A DNA stretch of 64,000 nucleotides, taken from positions 2,530,501-2,594,500 of the forward strand of contig NZ_CP087588.1 in assembly GCF_020985305.1 (NCBI RefSeq), read 5' to 3'. Origin of the DNA: Croceicoccus sp. Ery15 (GTDB lineage: Bacteria > Pseudomonadota > Alphaproteobacteria > Sphingomonadales > Sphingomonadaceae). This document shows positions 54,002 through 64,000 of this stretch, piece after piece. Under the pieces are notes generated by a model. That model was given only the letters and a program-made list of their open reading frames with translations. It did no database searches and had not been told where the DNA came from. The translations under genes and the position numbers were made by a program. Position 1 is the stretch's first letter, and each line of letters opens with the position of its first letter.

Positions 54002-54137
54002 TCGCAAACGCAGAAATCCGTTCATGGGGGCGCGTGCTTGCCTAATTTGGCATGGTGATTACCCGGTGATTGCTAGCCGAGAAAATGGGGATCAAAAAAT
54101 GCCGATTTGTGATTGTATATCAGTCTATTATGATAGT

Positions 54138-54182
54138 ATGACCACTAAGGTCTGGTATTTCCGCTATCGCCGCCGCGCCTGA
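54138..54182 (+). CDS. 14-codon leader-like ORF upstream of the TSUP gene
   Basis: ATG to TGA encodes MTTKVWYFRYRRRA. Aromatic residues (Trp, Tyr, Phe, Tyr) are followed by a run of Arg, the kind of composition seen in regulatory leader peptides or arrest sequences. The start lies only a few bases from the expected transcription start of the promoter at 54107-54134, so translation could be nearly leaderless. A hairpin-rich region follows, then the TSUP gene. No function is established; chance is possible for so short an ORF. Confidence 0.4.
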   Translation: MTTKVWYFRYRRRA

Positions 54183-54190
54183 GTTTAAAT

Positions 54191-54246
54191 GCAGGGGCAA
54201 AGCGGAAGGCGCGATTCCGGCAAGATAATTCGCCTTTTACCCCTGC
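54191..54246 (+). ncRNA. Structured leader region upstream of the TSUP gene
   Basis: GCAGGGG (54191-54197) pairs with CCCCTGC (54240-54246), and inside it AAGGCG (54206-54211) pairs with CGCCTT (54231-54236). With the leader ORF just before it, this could be an attenuator or riboswitch-like structure controlling the transporter. Confidence 0.35.
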
Positions 54247-54320
54247 TTCCAAAACTGTTTCGCCAAAATCGCGCGCCCATTTAATTTGCCGTTCCGGTTC
54301 AACAGCCGGGATTGCATTGA

Positions 54321-55082
54321 ATGTCCGCCGAATTTCTGGCCGATCTGGTTCCCTTTATTATCGTCGGCTTCGCTGCCCAGCTGGTCGATGGCGCGCTGGG
54401 CATGGCGTTCGGCGTGATCTGCAACTCGCTGCTGGTGGGCGTGCTGGGCATGCCGCCTGCCCTCGCCTCGGCCAAGGTGCATCTGGTGGAATGTTTCACC
54501 ACCGGGGCCAGCGGCATCAGCCATCTGGCGCATCGCAATATCGACAAGTCGCTCTTCCTGCGCCTGGCAGGCGCAGGCGTGCTGGGCGGCGTGGCGGGGG
54601 CCTATCTCCTCAGCAATATCGACGCAGCCGTCGTGAAGCCCATCGTGCTCGCCTATCTGACCGGCATCGGCATCTGGCTGATCGTGCGCGGCATATTCTA
54701 TCCCCCCGCGCCCAAGGAAGCGCGCCATGTCGCCCCGCTGGGCGCGGTCGGCGGATTTCTGGATGCGGCGGGTGGCGGCGGATGGGGTCCGGTCGTCACA
54801 TCGAACCTGCTGGTACAGGGGGTGGAACCGCGCCGCGTGATCGGCACGGTCAGCGCGTCGGAATTCTTCCTGACGGTGGCGGTATCGATCACCTTCATCT
54901 CGCAAATCGGGCTCGCCGATCTGGCGGGCGCGACGCTGGGGCTGATCGTGGGCGGCGTGATGGCCGCGCCCATTGGCGCCTATGCCGCCAAACGCATTCC
55001 GGTAAAGCCGCTGCTGATCTTTGTGGGCGTGGTGCTGACGATCACCAGCGTGGTGGGCATCGTGACGGCGCTGAGGGGTTGA
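54321..55082 (+). CDS. TSUP-family (TauE/SafE) anion exporter
   Basis: The 253-residue membrane protein has about seven to eight helices and the TSUP pattern: an N-terminal FAAQLVDGALGMAFGVICNSLLVGVLGMPPALASAKVHLVECFTTGASG and a repeat half GFLDAAGGGGWGPVVTSNLLVQGVEPRRVIGTVSASEFFLTVAVS. TSUP proteins move sulfite, sulfonates or other sulfur-containing anions; the substrate here is not known. Codon choice is that of the core genes downstream. It is the first gene of the chromosomal block. Confidence 0.88.
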   Translation: MSAEFLADLVPFIIVGFAAQLVDGALGMAFGVICNSLLVGVLGMPPALASAKVHLVECFTTGASGISHLAHRNIDKSLFLRLAGAGVLGGVAGAYLLSNIDAAVVKPIVLAYLTGIGIWLIVRGIFYPPAPKEARHVAPLGAVGGFLDAAGGGGWGPVVTSNLLVQGVEPRRVIGTVSASEFFLTVAVSITFISQIGLADLAGATLGLIVGGVMAAPIGAYAAKRIPVKPLLIFVGVVLTITSVVGIVTALRG

Positions 55083-55158
55083 AGGGGCGGCGAGCAGGAA
55101 GATTTCGGCGCGCTTGGCGCACAAGACCATCAGGTTCGCGAGCCGTCAGAGCGCATCC

Positions 55159-55320
55159 CTAGCGCAAGTAGTTGACATAGATCCCATGGATCAGCCCCGG
55201 CAGGTACAGGATAATCGTCAGGATCAGATTGATCAGGAACGTCTTGCCCAGACCATGTTTGAGGGCGACACCAAGCGGCGGCAAAAGAATGGTAGCGATG
55301 AGCGTTAGCAATGCCATCAT
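55159..55320 (-). CDS. Pmp3/YqaE-family small membrane protein
   Basis: An ATG at 55320 with AAGGAG 8 nt upstream gives 53 residues with two membrane helices (ALLTLIATILLPPLGVAL and TFLINLILTIILYLPGLIHGIYV), the conserved PPLGV and PGxIHA/G-type motifs of Pmp3. These proteins affect membrane potential and salt tolerance. The gene stands alone on the minus strand. Confidence 0.93.
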   Translation of the reverse strand: MMALLTLIATILLPPLGVALKHGLGKTFLINLILTIILYLPGLIHGIYVNYLR

Positions 55321-55377
55321 AGGCTTGTCTCCTTTTGGTAGGACAATCCGGCATTGGGAAACTCGTTCCACCGTACC

Positions 55378-55584
55378 TTAGGCGATGATATCCGGTATCA
55401 GCGCATCCTCGATCAGCATGATCTGGTCCTTCAGCACCAGCTTGCGCTTTTTCAGGCGCGCGACGCGCAATTGATCCGACGGGTTTTCCGCCAGCGCCGC
55501 AATCGCAGCGTCGAGGTCGCGGTGTTCCACCCGCAAAATCTCCAGCCGCTTGCGCATCTCGTCTTCGGTCATGGCCACGCTCAT
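55378..55584 (-). CDS. YdcH-like (DUF465) small protein
   Basis: The ATG at 55584 gives 68 residues (MSVAMTEDEMRKRLEILRVEHRDLDAAIAALAENPSDQLRVARLKKRKLVLKDQIMLIEDALIPDIIA); an ATG four codons later is possible. The H-x-x-L-D-x-x-I and L-K-K-x-K-L-x-L-K-D-x-I pattern identifies DUF465/YdcH, a two-helix hairpin protein of unknown role common in alphaproteobacteria. A second family member lies divergently at 55838. Confidence 0.88.
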   Translation of the reverse strand: MSVAMTEDEMRKRLEILRVEHRDLDAAIAALAENPSDQLRVARLKKRKLVLKDQIMLIEDALIPDIIA

Positions 55585-55837
55585 GCCCCGTTCGTCGCGC
55601 GCAGGCAACGGCTGTTGTGTCCCGTCGCAAATCGGCGGGAATTTCGTCGCGTCCCGACCGGCGCCTGCCCATTTGCCCCTTCGCAAGATGACAGTTTTGT
55701 GATTTTCTGTGCCCCGTCGGTAATGCGACCGACACGAGTCGCACCGGCCGCCTTAGCTTGGCTCGATCATGAGGGATCCTTGTCATCAGGGAATCGACCG
55801 CCAGATCAGACACACGCGAACGCAGGAGACTGACTTC

Positions 55838-55993
55838 ATGGAATCCACGCACATCAGCGCGCTCAACACAAAGCACGCCGGCCTCGAACGCCAAATCCGC
55901 GACGAGATGACGAGGCCCGCACCCGATGATGTGAAGATACAGGCACTCAAGCGACAGAAGCTGAAGATCAAGGAAGAGATCGCCCTGAATTAG
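55838..55993 (+). CDS. YdcH-like (DUF465) small protein, second copy
   Basis: ATG at 55838 with AGGAG 9 nt upstream gives 51 residues (MESTHISALNTKHAGLERQIRDEM...VKIQALKRQKLKIKEEIALN), matching DUF465 with KHAGLERQI and LKRQKLKIKEEI. It is followed by a strong terminator, so it is a single-gene unit. The function of the family is unknown. Confidence 0.9.
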   Translation: MESTHISALNTKHAGLERQIRDEMTRPAPDDVKIQALKRQKLKIKEEIALN

Positions 55994-56048
55994 GCACAGC
56001 CGGATCAGGGCTTGCCTTGGTCAAAGCCTGACCACGAAGCAAGCATGC

Positions 56049-56088
56049 CGCCCCCGTCGTCCCGCAGGACTTCGGGGGCGTTTTATTT
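56049..56088 (+). terminator. Rho-independent terminator after the second ydcH-like gene
   Basis: CGCCCCCG (56049-56056) pairs with CGGGGGCG (56073-56080) with an inner GTCC/GGAC pair in the loop, followed by TTTTATTT. Confidence 0.9.
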
Positions 56089-56175
56089 CCCTGCCCGCAT
56101 TCAGGCCGGCATTTAGCGCCGAAACCGCGCAGGTTTGATTTGGCGGTTGGCGGGGTTTGATATAGTCCCATAGAC

Positions 56176-58452
56176 ATGCCTTCCGCCGTTTCCGCAGCAC
56201 GACAGATCCTGACCAGCCTTCATGAAGTGATGGCATCGCGCAATCATGCGCAGGGAAAGCTGAACCAGGTGGTCGAACTGATCGGCGAAAGCCTCGATAG
56301 CGAGGTGTGCTCGATCTATCTTCTGCGCGAGGGGATGCTGGAGTTGTTCGCCACGCGCGGCCTGAACCAGGACGCGGTTCACGTGACGCGGCTGGCCATT
56401 GGCGAAGGTCTGGTCGGATCGCTGGCCGAACATGTCGAAACGCTCAATCTGGCAGAGGCAGCGACCCACCCCGACTTCTCCTATCGCCCCGAAACGGGGG
56501 AGGACAAGTTCCACTCTTTCGCGGGCGTGCCCATCGTGCGGATGGAACGCGCCGTGGGCGTGCTGGCGGTGCAGCATGTCGAACCCCGCCGCTATGAAGA
56601 GGTGGAGATCGAGGCACTGCAAACCGTGGCGATGGTATTGTCGGAACTGATCGCCAATGCAGGGCTGATCGACGATGCCGATGCCGTGGGGGCCAGCCCG
56701 CAGCTGACCGATCCGCGGCAGGTGTCGGGCCTGTCGCTGGTCAAGGGTCTGGCCGCAGGCCATGCCGTGTTCCACCAGCCGCGCATCACCATCGAACATG
56801 TCGTGGCAGAGGATACCGAGGCCGAGCGTTCGCGCGTGCTGTCGGCGTTCGACAAGATGCGCGAGCAGATCGAGACCATGTCGAACCAGGCCGAATTCGG
56901 CGTTGGGGGCGAGCATGACGAGGTGCTCGAGACCTATAAGATGTTCGCCTATGACGAGGGGTGGGCCCGCCGCATCAACGAGGCGATCGATTCCGGCCTG
57001 ACCGCAGAGGCCGCCATCGAACGCGTGCAACAGCGCACCCGCATGCGCATGCGCCAGATCGACGATCCGCTGCTGGCCGACCGGATGCACGATCTTGAGG
57101 ATCTGGCGAACCGCCTGCTGCGCATCGTATCGGGGCAGGTATCCACTGCGGCGCGGCTGGGCCTGCGCGACGATACGATATTGATCGCGCGCAATCTGGG
57201 CCCTGCCGAATTGCTGGAATACGACCGCCGCCGGCTGAAAGGCGTTATATTGGAGGAAGGCTCGCTCACCAGCCATGTGGTGATCGTGGCGCGGGCGATG
57301 GGCGTGCCGGTGCTGGGCCGCATCCGCGGTCTGCGCGGCATGATCCGCGAAGGCGACATGGTACTGGTCGACGGGGCGCAGGGCATTGCCAATATCCGCC
57401 CCACCCAGTCGGTAATCGAAGCGTTCGAGGCCCGCAGTGCCCGCAGCCGCGAGCGTCAGGCACGCTATGCCGCGCTGCGCGATGTTGAGCCGTTCACCAA
57501 GGATGGCGAGCGTATCACGCTGATGATCAATGCGGGGCTGCGCGACGATGTGCCGATGCTGGGCCTGACCGGCGCGGACGGCATCGGCCTGTTCCGCACC
57601 GAATTCCAGTTCCTCGTTTCTGCTGCCCTGCCCCAGCGCGACCGGCAGACGCGGCTGTACCGCGACGTGCTGGAAACCGCGGGCGAGAAGCCGGTGATAT
57701 TCCGCACCGTCGATGTGGGCGGCGACAAATCGCTGCCCTATCTGCGGGGCGAGGACGAGGGCGGCGCGGACGAGAACCCCGCCATGGGCTGGCGCGCATT
57801 GCGGCTGGCGCTGGAACGCGAAGGGCTGATGAAGGCGCAGGCCCGCGCCTTGCTTGAGGCATCGGCGGGCCGCACGCTGAACGTGATGTTCCCGATGGTG
57901 TCCGAACCGTGGGAATTCGACGCGGCCAAGGCGGTATTCGACGGACAGCTCGAATTCCTGCGCAGCCGGCGCAAGGTACTGCCCGAACAGATCCGCTATG
58001 GCGTGATGCTGGAAGTGCCTGCCCTTGCCGAAATGCTGGATGTGCTGGCGCCGAAATTGTCCTTCGTGTCGATCGGCACCAACGATCTGACCCAGTTCCT
58101 GTTCGCCGCCGACCGGTCGAACCCGAAGTTGGCCGAACGCTATGACTGGCTGAATCCGTCGATCCTGCGCTTTATCCGCCGCGTGATCCGCACGCTGGCC
58201 GGGCAGCGGATAGACATTACCGTCTGCGGCGAAATGGGCGGCCGCCCGTTGGAAGCGCTGGCGCTGGTCGGCATCGGCATACGCCGCCTGTCGATCACAC
58301 CCGCCTCGATCGGGCCGCACAAGGCGATGTTCCGCAAGATCGATACCCGCGAACTGGCCGAACAGATGGAGGCATGGCTGAACGAGCCGGTGACCGATCT
58401 GCGCGGCGCGCTGACCGAATGGGCCGACGAACGCGATATTGAATGGGAGTAG
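56176..58452 (+). CDS. ptsP: PtsP, nitrogen-type PTS enzyme I
   Basis: The 758-residue protein has an N-terminal GAF domain (residues about 15-165), the enzyme I N-terminal helical and swivelling domains with the phosphorylated His367 in EEGSLTSHVVIVARAMGVPVLG, and the C-terminal PEP-binding barrel (LTGADGIGLFRTEFQFL, FRTVDVGGDKSLPYL, MFPMVSEPWEF, VSIGTNDLTQFLFAADR and ITVCGEMGGRPLEAL with the catalytic Cys). It passes phosphate from PEP to the nitrogen PTS, which regulates metabolism and K+ homeostasis. No ptsO or ptsN is adjacent. A short hairpin AGGCGC/GCGCCT overlaps the stop codon. Confidence 0.95.
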   Translation: MPSAVSAARQILTSLHEVMASRNHAQGKLNQVVELIGESLDSEVCSIYLLREGMLELFATRGLNQDAVHVTRLAIGEGLVGSLAEHVETLNLAEAATHPDFSYRPETGEDKFHSFAGVPIVRMERAVGVLAVQHVEPRRYEEVEIEALQTVAMVLSELIANAGLIDDADAVGASPQLTDPRQVSGLSLVKGLAAGHAVFHQPRITIEHVVAEDTEAERSRVLSAFDKMREQIETMSNQAEFGVGGEHDEVLETYKMFAYDEGWARRINEAIDSGLTAEAAIERVQQRTRMRMRQIDDPLLADRMHDLEDLANRLLRIVSGQVSTAARLGLRDDTILIARNLGPAELLEYDRRRLKGVILEEGSLTSHVVIVARAMGVPVLGRIRGLRGMIREGDMVLVDGAQGIANIRPTQSVIEAFEARSARSRERQARYAALRDVEPFTKDGERITLMINAGLRDDVPMLGLTGADGIGLFRTEFQFLVSAALPQRDRQTRLYRDVLETAGEKPVIFRTVDVGGDKSLPYLRGEDEGGADENPAMGWRALRLALEREGLMKAQARALLEASAGRTLNVMFPMVSEPWEFDAAKAVFDGQLEFLRSRRKVLPEQIRYGVMLEVPALAEMLDVLAPKLSFVSIGTNDLTQFLFAADRSNPKLAERYDWLNPSILRFIRRVIRTLAGQRIDITVCGEMGGRPLEALALVGIGIRRLSITPASIGPHKAMFRKIDTRELAEQMEAWLNEPVTDLRGALTEWADERDIEWE

Positions 58453-58674
58453 GCGCCCGGTTTGCGCCTTGCGTAAGAAAATTTTGCGGCGGAATGCATT
58501 TCTGCTGGGAAAGAACGCAGGGGGCGGGGTGCAATCGCCCTCGCAATGCCGTATCGCTGGCGGCGCAGGGGTTTATGCTGCACGGCATTTCCGGCTTGCG
58601 GGCAGCGTGACGCGAAATATTCGTGGCCGGACTGCCGGCGGTTTTGCCAAGCGGGTGCGAGAGGTTAGGGACGA

Positions 58675-59487
58675 GTGGACGAGAACGAAATCGACGATGC
58701 GATCCCCAACGGCAAGTCCGTGTCCGACACGCTGCGCGAGGAGCGTGAGCGGCAGGGCGTGAGCCGCAAGGAAATGTCCGACCGCACCAAGATTTCGGAA
58801 CGCCATCTGATCGCCATCGACGAAGGCGATTATTCGGCCATGCCCAGTCGCACCTATATTCTGGGTTTCGTGCGCAGCTATGCCAATGCGCTGGACATGG
58901 ACGGCAACGCCATGGCGCAGCGGTTGCGCGATGAAATGGGCCTTGCGGAAAAGGCGCGGCCCGAACGCCATCTCGACCATCTGGAACCCGGCGATCCCGA
59001 ACGCAATCCGTCCAGCAAGCTGACCTGGCTGGTGCTGGCGGGCGTGATCGTGCTGGTCGCGGTGGTGCTGGTGATGTGGAAGGGCTTTTTCGTCCCCGCT
59101 GCCGAACTCCCCCCGCTGGAGGACGAGCAGGCCGAGGTTGCTGCTCCCGCTCCGGCAGCGGAGGAAGAAAGCGAAGCCCCCGCGGCGACTTCGGAAGAGG
59201 TGGTGTTTACCGCCACCGTCGACGGCATCTGGGTCAAGTTCTATGACCGCAGCGGCACGCAGCTGTTCCAGAAACAGATGGCCCTGAACGAACGCTATGC
59301 CATTCCCGCCGACGCCGATGGCCCGCAGATCTGGACCGGCCGCCCCGATGCGCTGACCATTACCGTGGGCGGGCGCGCGGTTGCGCCGCTGGCGGCCGAA
59401 CAGACGGTGATCCGCGACATACCCGTCGACGCCGCCGCCCTGCGGGCGCGACCGGCGGGACCGGGCCTGCCAGCACGTAATCCCTGA
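58675..59487 (+). CDS. rodZ: RodZ-like helix-turn-helix membrane protein
   Basis: The start is GTG. The 270-residue protein has a cytoplasmic helix-turn-helix (SVSDTLREERERQGVSRKEMSDRTKISERHLIAIDEGDYSAMPSRTYILGFVRSYANAL, residues 15-75), one membrane helix (TWLVLAGVIVLVAVVLVMW, about 117-135), a Glu/Ala/Pro linker and a periplasmic DUF4115 domain (VVFTATVDGIWVKFYDRSGTQLFQKQM...TVGGRAV). That is the RodZ layout, linking cell-shape proteins to the membrane. Some alphaproteobacteria have related proteins of uncertain role, so the symbol is moderately sure. Confidence 0.82.
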   Translation: MDENEIDDAIPNGKSVSDTLREERERQGVSRKEMSDRTKISERHLIAIDEGDYSAMPSRTYILGFVRSYANALDMDGNAMAQRLRDEMGLAEKARPERHLDHLEPGDPERNPSSKLTWLVLAGVIVLVAVVLVMWKGFFVPAAELPPLEDEQAEVAAPAPAAEEESEAPAATSEEVVFTATVDGIWVKFYDRSGTQLFQKQMALNERYAIPADADGPQIWTGRPDALTITVGGRAVAPLAAEQTVIRDIPVDAAALRARPAGPGLPARNP

Positions 59488-59576
59488 TCCGGCGCGATAA
59501 TGCTGCCCCGCCGGTTCTGATGTATCATGTTCATCCGCCGTTCTGACGAGCGGCTTCAATACCCGATTTTCGCGCC

Positions 59577-60536
59577 ATGAATTTCACGAGGTTGCCTTCC
59601 ATGTCCGCCACGACGCGTTCGCTCTCCCTTTCCGCCACCATGCTGCGCGCGCTGCGCCGCAACGCGATTCTGCTGGGCGGGGCGATGGCCATTGCCCTGC
59701 CTGTCGCCATGCCTGCCCAGGCACAGGACGAAGCGCGCATCCGCAAGCTGGAACAGGAAGTAAAGGCATTGCAGCGCAAGGTATTCCCCGGCGCCAGCGG
59801 CCCCTATTTCGAGCCTGAGATCGTTGCGCCGCAGGCCCAGCCAACCGGACCCAGCACCACGGCGGGCCCCGTTACCGACATGCTGGCGCGCATGGATGCG
59901 GTGGAATCGGCGCTGCAAAGCCTGACCGCGCAGGTTGAAACAAATTCCAATGCGTTGCGCCTGATGAATGCGCGCGTCGATGCGCTTGAATCCGCGGCCA
60001 TGCCGGTCGATCCGATGGCCGCGCCTGCCGCCGCCGTCACCCCTCCGCCGCGCGCCGACAATGCCACCGGCAATAATATGGCCGCGATGACGGGCGGGGC
60101 CGCCGCTGCGGCCACCGCGGCGGCTGTGATCGAAAAGCCGTCGACCGGCGACGATGCCGAAGACACCTATGTCTATGGCTATCGGCTGTGGGACGCCAAG
60201 AAATATGGTGCCGCGCGCGAACAGCTGCAAAAGGTGGTGAATGTCTATCCCAGCCACCGCCGCGCCAGCTGGGCCCGCAATCTGATCGGCCGTTCTTGGC
60301 TTGACGAAGGCCAGCCGAGCAAGGCGGGCGAGGCGTTCCTGCAGAACTATCTGGCCGACCGCAGTGGCGAGCGCGCGCCCGACAGCCTGCTCTATCTGTC
60401 GCGCGCCACTCTGGCGCTGGGCAACAAGGCCAAAAGCTGCGAGGCGCTGGCCGAATTCCGCCGCGTCTATCCCGCCGAAGCCGCTGGCCGCCTGTCGTCG
60501 CTGAACACGCAAACGGGTCGAGAGGCGGGCTGCTGA
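59577..60536 (+). CDS. cpoB: CpoB/YbgF-like periplasmic TPR protein
   Basis: The 319-residue protein starts MNFTRLPSM..., with a long signal region ending AMPAQAQ near residue 49. A coiled-coil part (EARIRKLEQEVKALQRKVF and DMLARMDAVESALQSLTAQVETNSNALRLMNARVDALES), an Ala/Pro linker and C-terminal tetratricopeptide repeats (DTYVYGYRLWDAKKYGAAREQLQKVVNVYPSHRRASWARNLIGRSWL) follow. That is the CpoB/YbgF order; the protein coordinates outer-membrane constriction with peptidoglycan synthesis at division. A nearer ATG (residue 9 or 22) could also be the start. It precedes tilS directly. Confidence 0.88.
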   Translation: MNFTRLPSMSATTRSLSLSATMLRALRRNAILLGGAMAIALPVAMPAQAQDEARIRKLEQEVKALQRKVFPGASGPYFEPEIVAPQAQPTGPSTTAGPVTDMLARMDAVESALQSLTAQVETNSNALRLMNARVDALESAAMPVDPMAAPAAAVTPPPRADNATGNNMAAMTGGAAAAATAAAVIEKPSTGDDAEDTYVYGYRLWDAKKYGAAREQLQKVVNVYPSHRRASWARNLIGRSWLDEGQPSKAGEAFLQNYLADRSGERAPDSLLYLSRATLALGNKAKSCEALAEFRRVYPAEAAGRLSSLNTQTGREAGC

Positions 60537-60610
60537 TTGATACGCCGCCGATCCCTGACGCGGATGATCTGAACGCGGCGGCGGCGCGCTTCGCCCGCGA
60601 CTGCGCGCCG

Positions 60611-61549
60611 TTGATCGAACCCGACGCGCGTCTGGGGATCGCCGTTTCGGGCGGCCCGGATTCGCTGGCCATGTTGCTGCTGGCTGCGACTGCGTTTCCC
60701 GATCGCATCGAAGCGGCCACCGTAGACCACCGGCTACGTCCCGAAAGCGGCGATGAAGCCGCGATGGTGGCGCGCGTGTGCCGCGATCGCGGCATTGGGC
60801 ACGCGGTGCTGACCGTAACCCTGCCCGACCATGGCAATGTGCAGGCCAATGCCCGCCGCGAACGCTATCGCGCCTTGGGCCAATGGGCGCGCGACCACGG
60901 GCTGGCCGCTATCGCCACCGCGCATCATATCGAGGATCAGGCCGAAACGCTGTTGATGCGCCTCAATCGCGGGTCGGGGCTGAAGGGGCTGGCCGCAATG
61001 CGCAACCGGCGCCCTTTGCCCATGGCTGCGGATATCGGCCTCATCCGGCCCTTGCTGGGCTGGCACCGCGCCGAACTGGCCGCGATTTGCGCAGCGGCAG
61101 GTATTGAACCGGCGCAAGACCCGTCGAATCGCGATCCGAAATATGACCGCGTCCGAATCCGCGCCGCCATGGCGGGGACCGACTGGATCGACCCGTCCGC
61201 CCTTGCCCGCAGCGCCCGCCATTTACGCGATGCGTTTGAAGCGCTGGAGGAAGCGGTCGATGCAGAACTGCAGACACGCACCGTCTTTCTCCCCGAAGAA
61301 GGCGCGATCTATGCACCCTCGCCGCGCCAATTCGGCGTGCGCGGGCTGCGGTTTCGCGTTCTGGAAAAGCTGATCGGCGATCTGGGGCGATCCCACGGTG
61401 CGCCGCGCGGGGCGGAAATCGACCGGCTGCTCGACACGCTCGAATCGGGGGGAAAGACAACGCTGGCGGGGCTGGAATGCACCGCGCGCAGCGGCGTGAA
61501 CGGGCCGGAATGGCTGTTTACCCCCGAACCGGCGCGAAAAACCGGCTGA
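60611..61549 (+). CDS. tilS: tRNA(Ile)-lysidine synthetase TilS
   Basis: The P-loop motif [15 protein letters not shown] is at the N-terminus, followed by [41 protein letters not shown] and [11 protein letters not shown], the standard TilS signatures. It uses ATP and lysine to modify the wobble C of tRNA-Ile2. The start is uncertain. The first usual start codon is TTG at 60611, giving 312 residues, but the frame stays open with plausible N-terminal sequence back to the cpoB stop (60534-60536), where only CTG or ATT codons are available. A coupled non-standard start near 60530-60536 is possible. Confidence 0.9.
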   Translation: MIEPDARLGIAVSGGPDSLAMLLLAATAFPDRIEAATVDHRLRPESGDEAAMVARVCRDRGIGHAVLTVTLPDHGNVQANARRERYRALGQWARDHGLAAIATAHHIEDQAETLLMRLNRGSGLKGLAAMRNRRPLPMAADIGLIRPLLGWHRAELAAICAAAGIEPAQDPSNRDPKYDRVRIRAAMAGTDWIDPSALARSARHLRDAFEALEEAVDAELQTRTVFLPEEGAIYAPSPRQFGVRGLRFRVLEKLIGDLGRSHGAPRGAEIDRLLDTLESGGKTTLAGLECTARSGVNGPEWLFTPEPARKTG

Positions 61550-61577
61550 ATCGGTGTGAAAGCAGGGTTTCGTTTGC

Positions 61578-61605
61578 TTGCCATTCACCATCTCGCGCCT
61601 ATTTT
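61578..61605 (+). promoter_or_regulatory. Probable sigma-70-like promoter of ftsH
   Basis: TTGCCA (61578-61583), 16 nt, TATTTT (61600-61605), about 30 nt before the ftsH start codon. Confidence 0.5.
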
Positions 61606-61635
61606 GGTTGGGCGAAAGGATATCCGGCAAAAGCG

Positions 61636-63573
<1,938 letters not shown>

Positions 63574-63597
63574 CCGTCTGATCGAAACGATGAAGAT

Positions 63598-63628
63598 AGG
63601 GCGGGTGGCTGCGGCCTTCCGCCCTTTT
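63598..63628 (+). terminator. Probable Rho-independent terminator after ftsH
   Basis: AGGGCGG (63598-63604) pairs with CCGCCCT (63619-63625), and the last T begins TTTT (63625-63628). It lies between the convergent ftsH and GNAT genes. Confidence 0.75.
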
Positions 63629-63632
63629 CGTT

Positions 63633-64000
63633 TCAGCCCAGTTGCATATGCAGGAACCGGTTGAAGGCACTGGCGGTGTAACCGGCAAACGCCTCGCCGT
63701 CGTAAAAGCCGCGCTTGCGATAGAGCGCCAGCGCAGGTTCGAACGCCGCCCCGCTGCCGGTTTCGAGGCTAAGGCGCTCCAGCCTCTCGTCCCGTGCCAA
63801 GGCGATGATCGCGTCGAGCAAGGCCGCCGCCGCGCCCTGCCGCAGATAATCGGGATGGGTGCGCATCGACTTTACCTCGGCCTGCCCGTTGCCCAGCCGT
63901 TTGATGGCGCCCATTGCGGCCAGCCTGCCACAGGCGACCCACGCACCCAGCATCGTCAGTTCGGGCACCGCCAGTCCCGACAGGTCCAGCGCATGCACCG
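63633..64000 (-). CDS. GNAT-family N-acetyltransferase, 5' end beyond the window
   Basis: The visible part, at least 121 residues, ends LYRKRGFYDGEAFAGYTASAFNRFLHMQLG and includes the acetyl-CoA motif MRTHPDYLRQGAAAALLDAIIALARDERLERLSLETGSG. The frame remains open at 64000, and the visible first Met (MHALDLSGLAVPEL) looks like the inside of a GNAT fold, so the true start is probably outside. The substrate is unknown. It is convergent with ftsH. Confidence 0.82.
   Translation of the reverse strand, partial: VHALDLSGLAVPELTMLGAWVACGRLAAMGAIKRLGNGQAEVKSMRTHPDYLRQGAAAALLDAIIALARDERLERLSLETGSGAAFEPALALYRKRGFYDGEAFAGYTASAFNRFLHMQLG

Larger units (their letters stand above)
54002..54320. other. Boundary region between accessory block and core chromosome
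   Basis: A 319-nt stretch without a long gene. The first part (54002-54106) is AT-richer and shows nothing supported. TTGTGA (54107-54112) and TATGAT (54129-54134) form a possible promoter, followed by the 14-codon ORF and the structured region described separately. No attachment-site duplication could be confirmed because only one boundary is in the window. Confidence 0.5.

Noticed and set aside
56113..58320. 735-codon minus-strand frame opposite ptsP
   Set aside because: ptsP has all enzyme I motifs on the plus strand. The antisense frame is rich in His, Arg and Gln without a fold.

Overview
The window looks like a sphingomonad-type alphaproteobacterial chromosome carrying a long mobile or accessory block. 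This rests on gene content and order (ptsP, a RodZ-like gene, cpoB, tilS, ftsH), high GC and Sphingomonadales-style metal-resistance genes; no rRNA or marker phylogeny is available. No tRNA, rRNA, CRISPR array or intact insertion sequence was seen.

Region 1 (1-12.9 kb) is a copper/metal module built around an ECF sigma system. A minus-strand operon encodes a small membrane anti-sigma candidate, a CnrX-like periplasmic sensor and an ECF sigma factor, followed by the multicopper oxidase CopA, CopB, a DUF4440 protein and a PepSY protein. A promoter-like motif (AGGGR, 15 nt, CGTA) occurs before this operon, before the divergent methyltransferase-DUF411 operon, before a permease/glutaredoxin-MauE/K+ channel/DUF305/lipoprotein operon, and before a DUF2231 gene. 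It is a candidate regulon.

Region 2 (12.5-39 kb) is metal efflux. It holds a Cus-type CBA system with two CusF domains, a second multicopper oxidase, a Cu+ P1B ATPase, an FTR1-cytochrome c permease, a MerR-controlled CDF pump, an acetolactate synthase-like/ALDH pair, another CDF pump with a CzcD remnant, a CzcCBA system with an upstream His/Cys-rich protein, and DmeF.

Region 3 (39-54 kb) is plasmid- or ICE-like backbone with conflict genes: DUF2493, ArdC, a RES/Xre toxin-antitoxin pair, a four-gene ubiquitin-like conjugation operon (Ubl, E2-like, JAMM protease, E1), ParB, Phd/ParE, an internally deleted strawberry-notch helicase, a CHC2/Toprim protein and HipBA. The ubiquitin-like operon is the most notable system here. 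Its E2-like protein lacks a cysteine where an E2 needs one, and it appears to share a promoter/operator region with the RES/Xre pair.

Region 4 (54-64 kb) is housekeeping chromosome: a 14-codon leader-like ORF with a structured RNA before a TSUP transporter, Pmp3, two YdcH proteins, ptsP, a RodZ-like protein, cpoB, tilS, ftsH and a partial GNAT gene. The change from accessory to core lies between about 54.0 and 54.3 kb.
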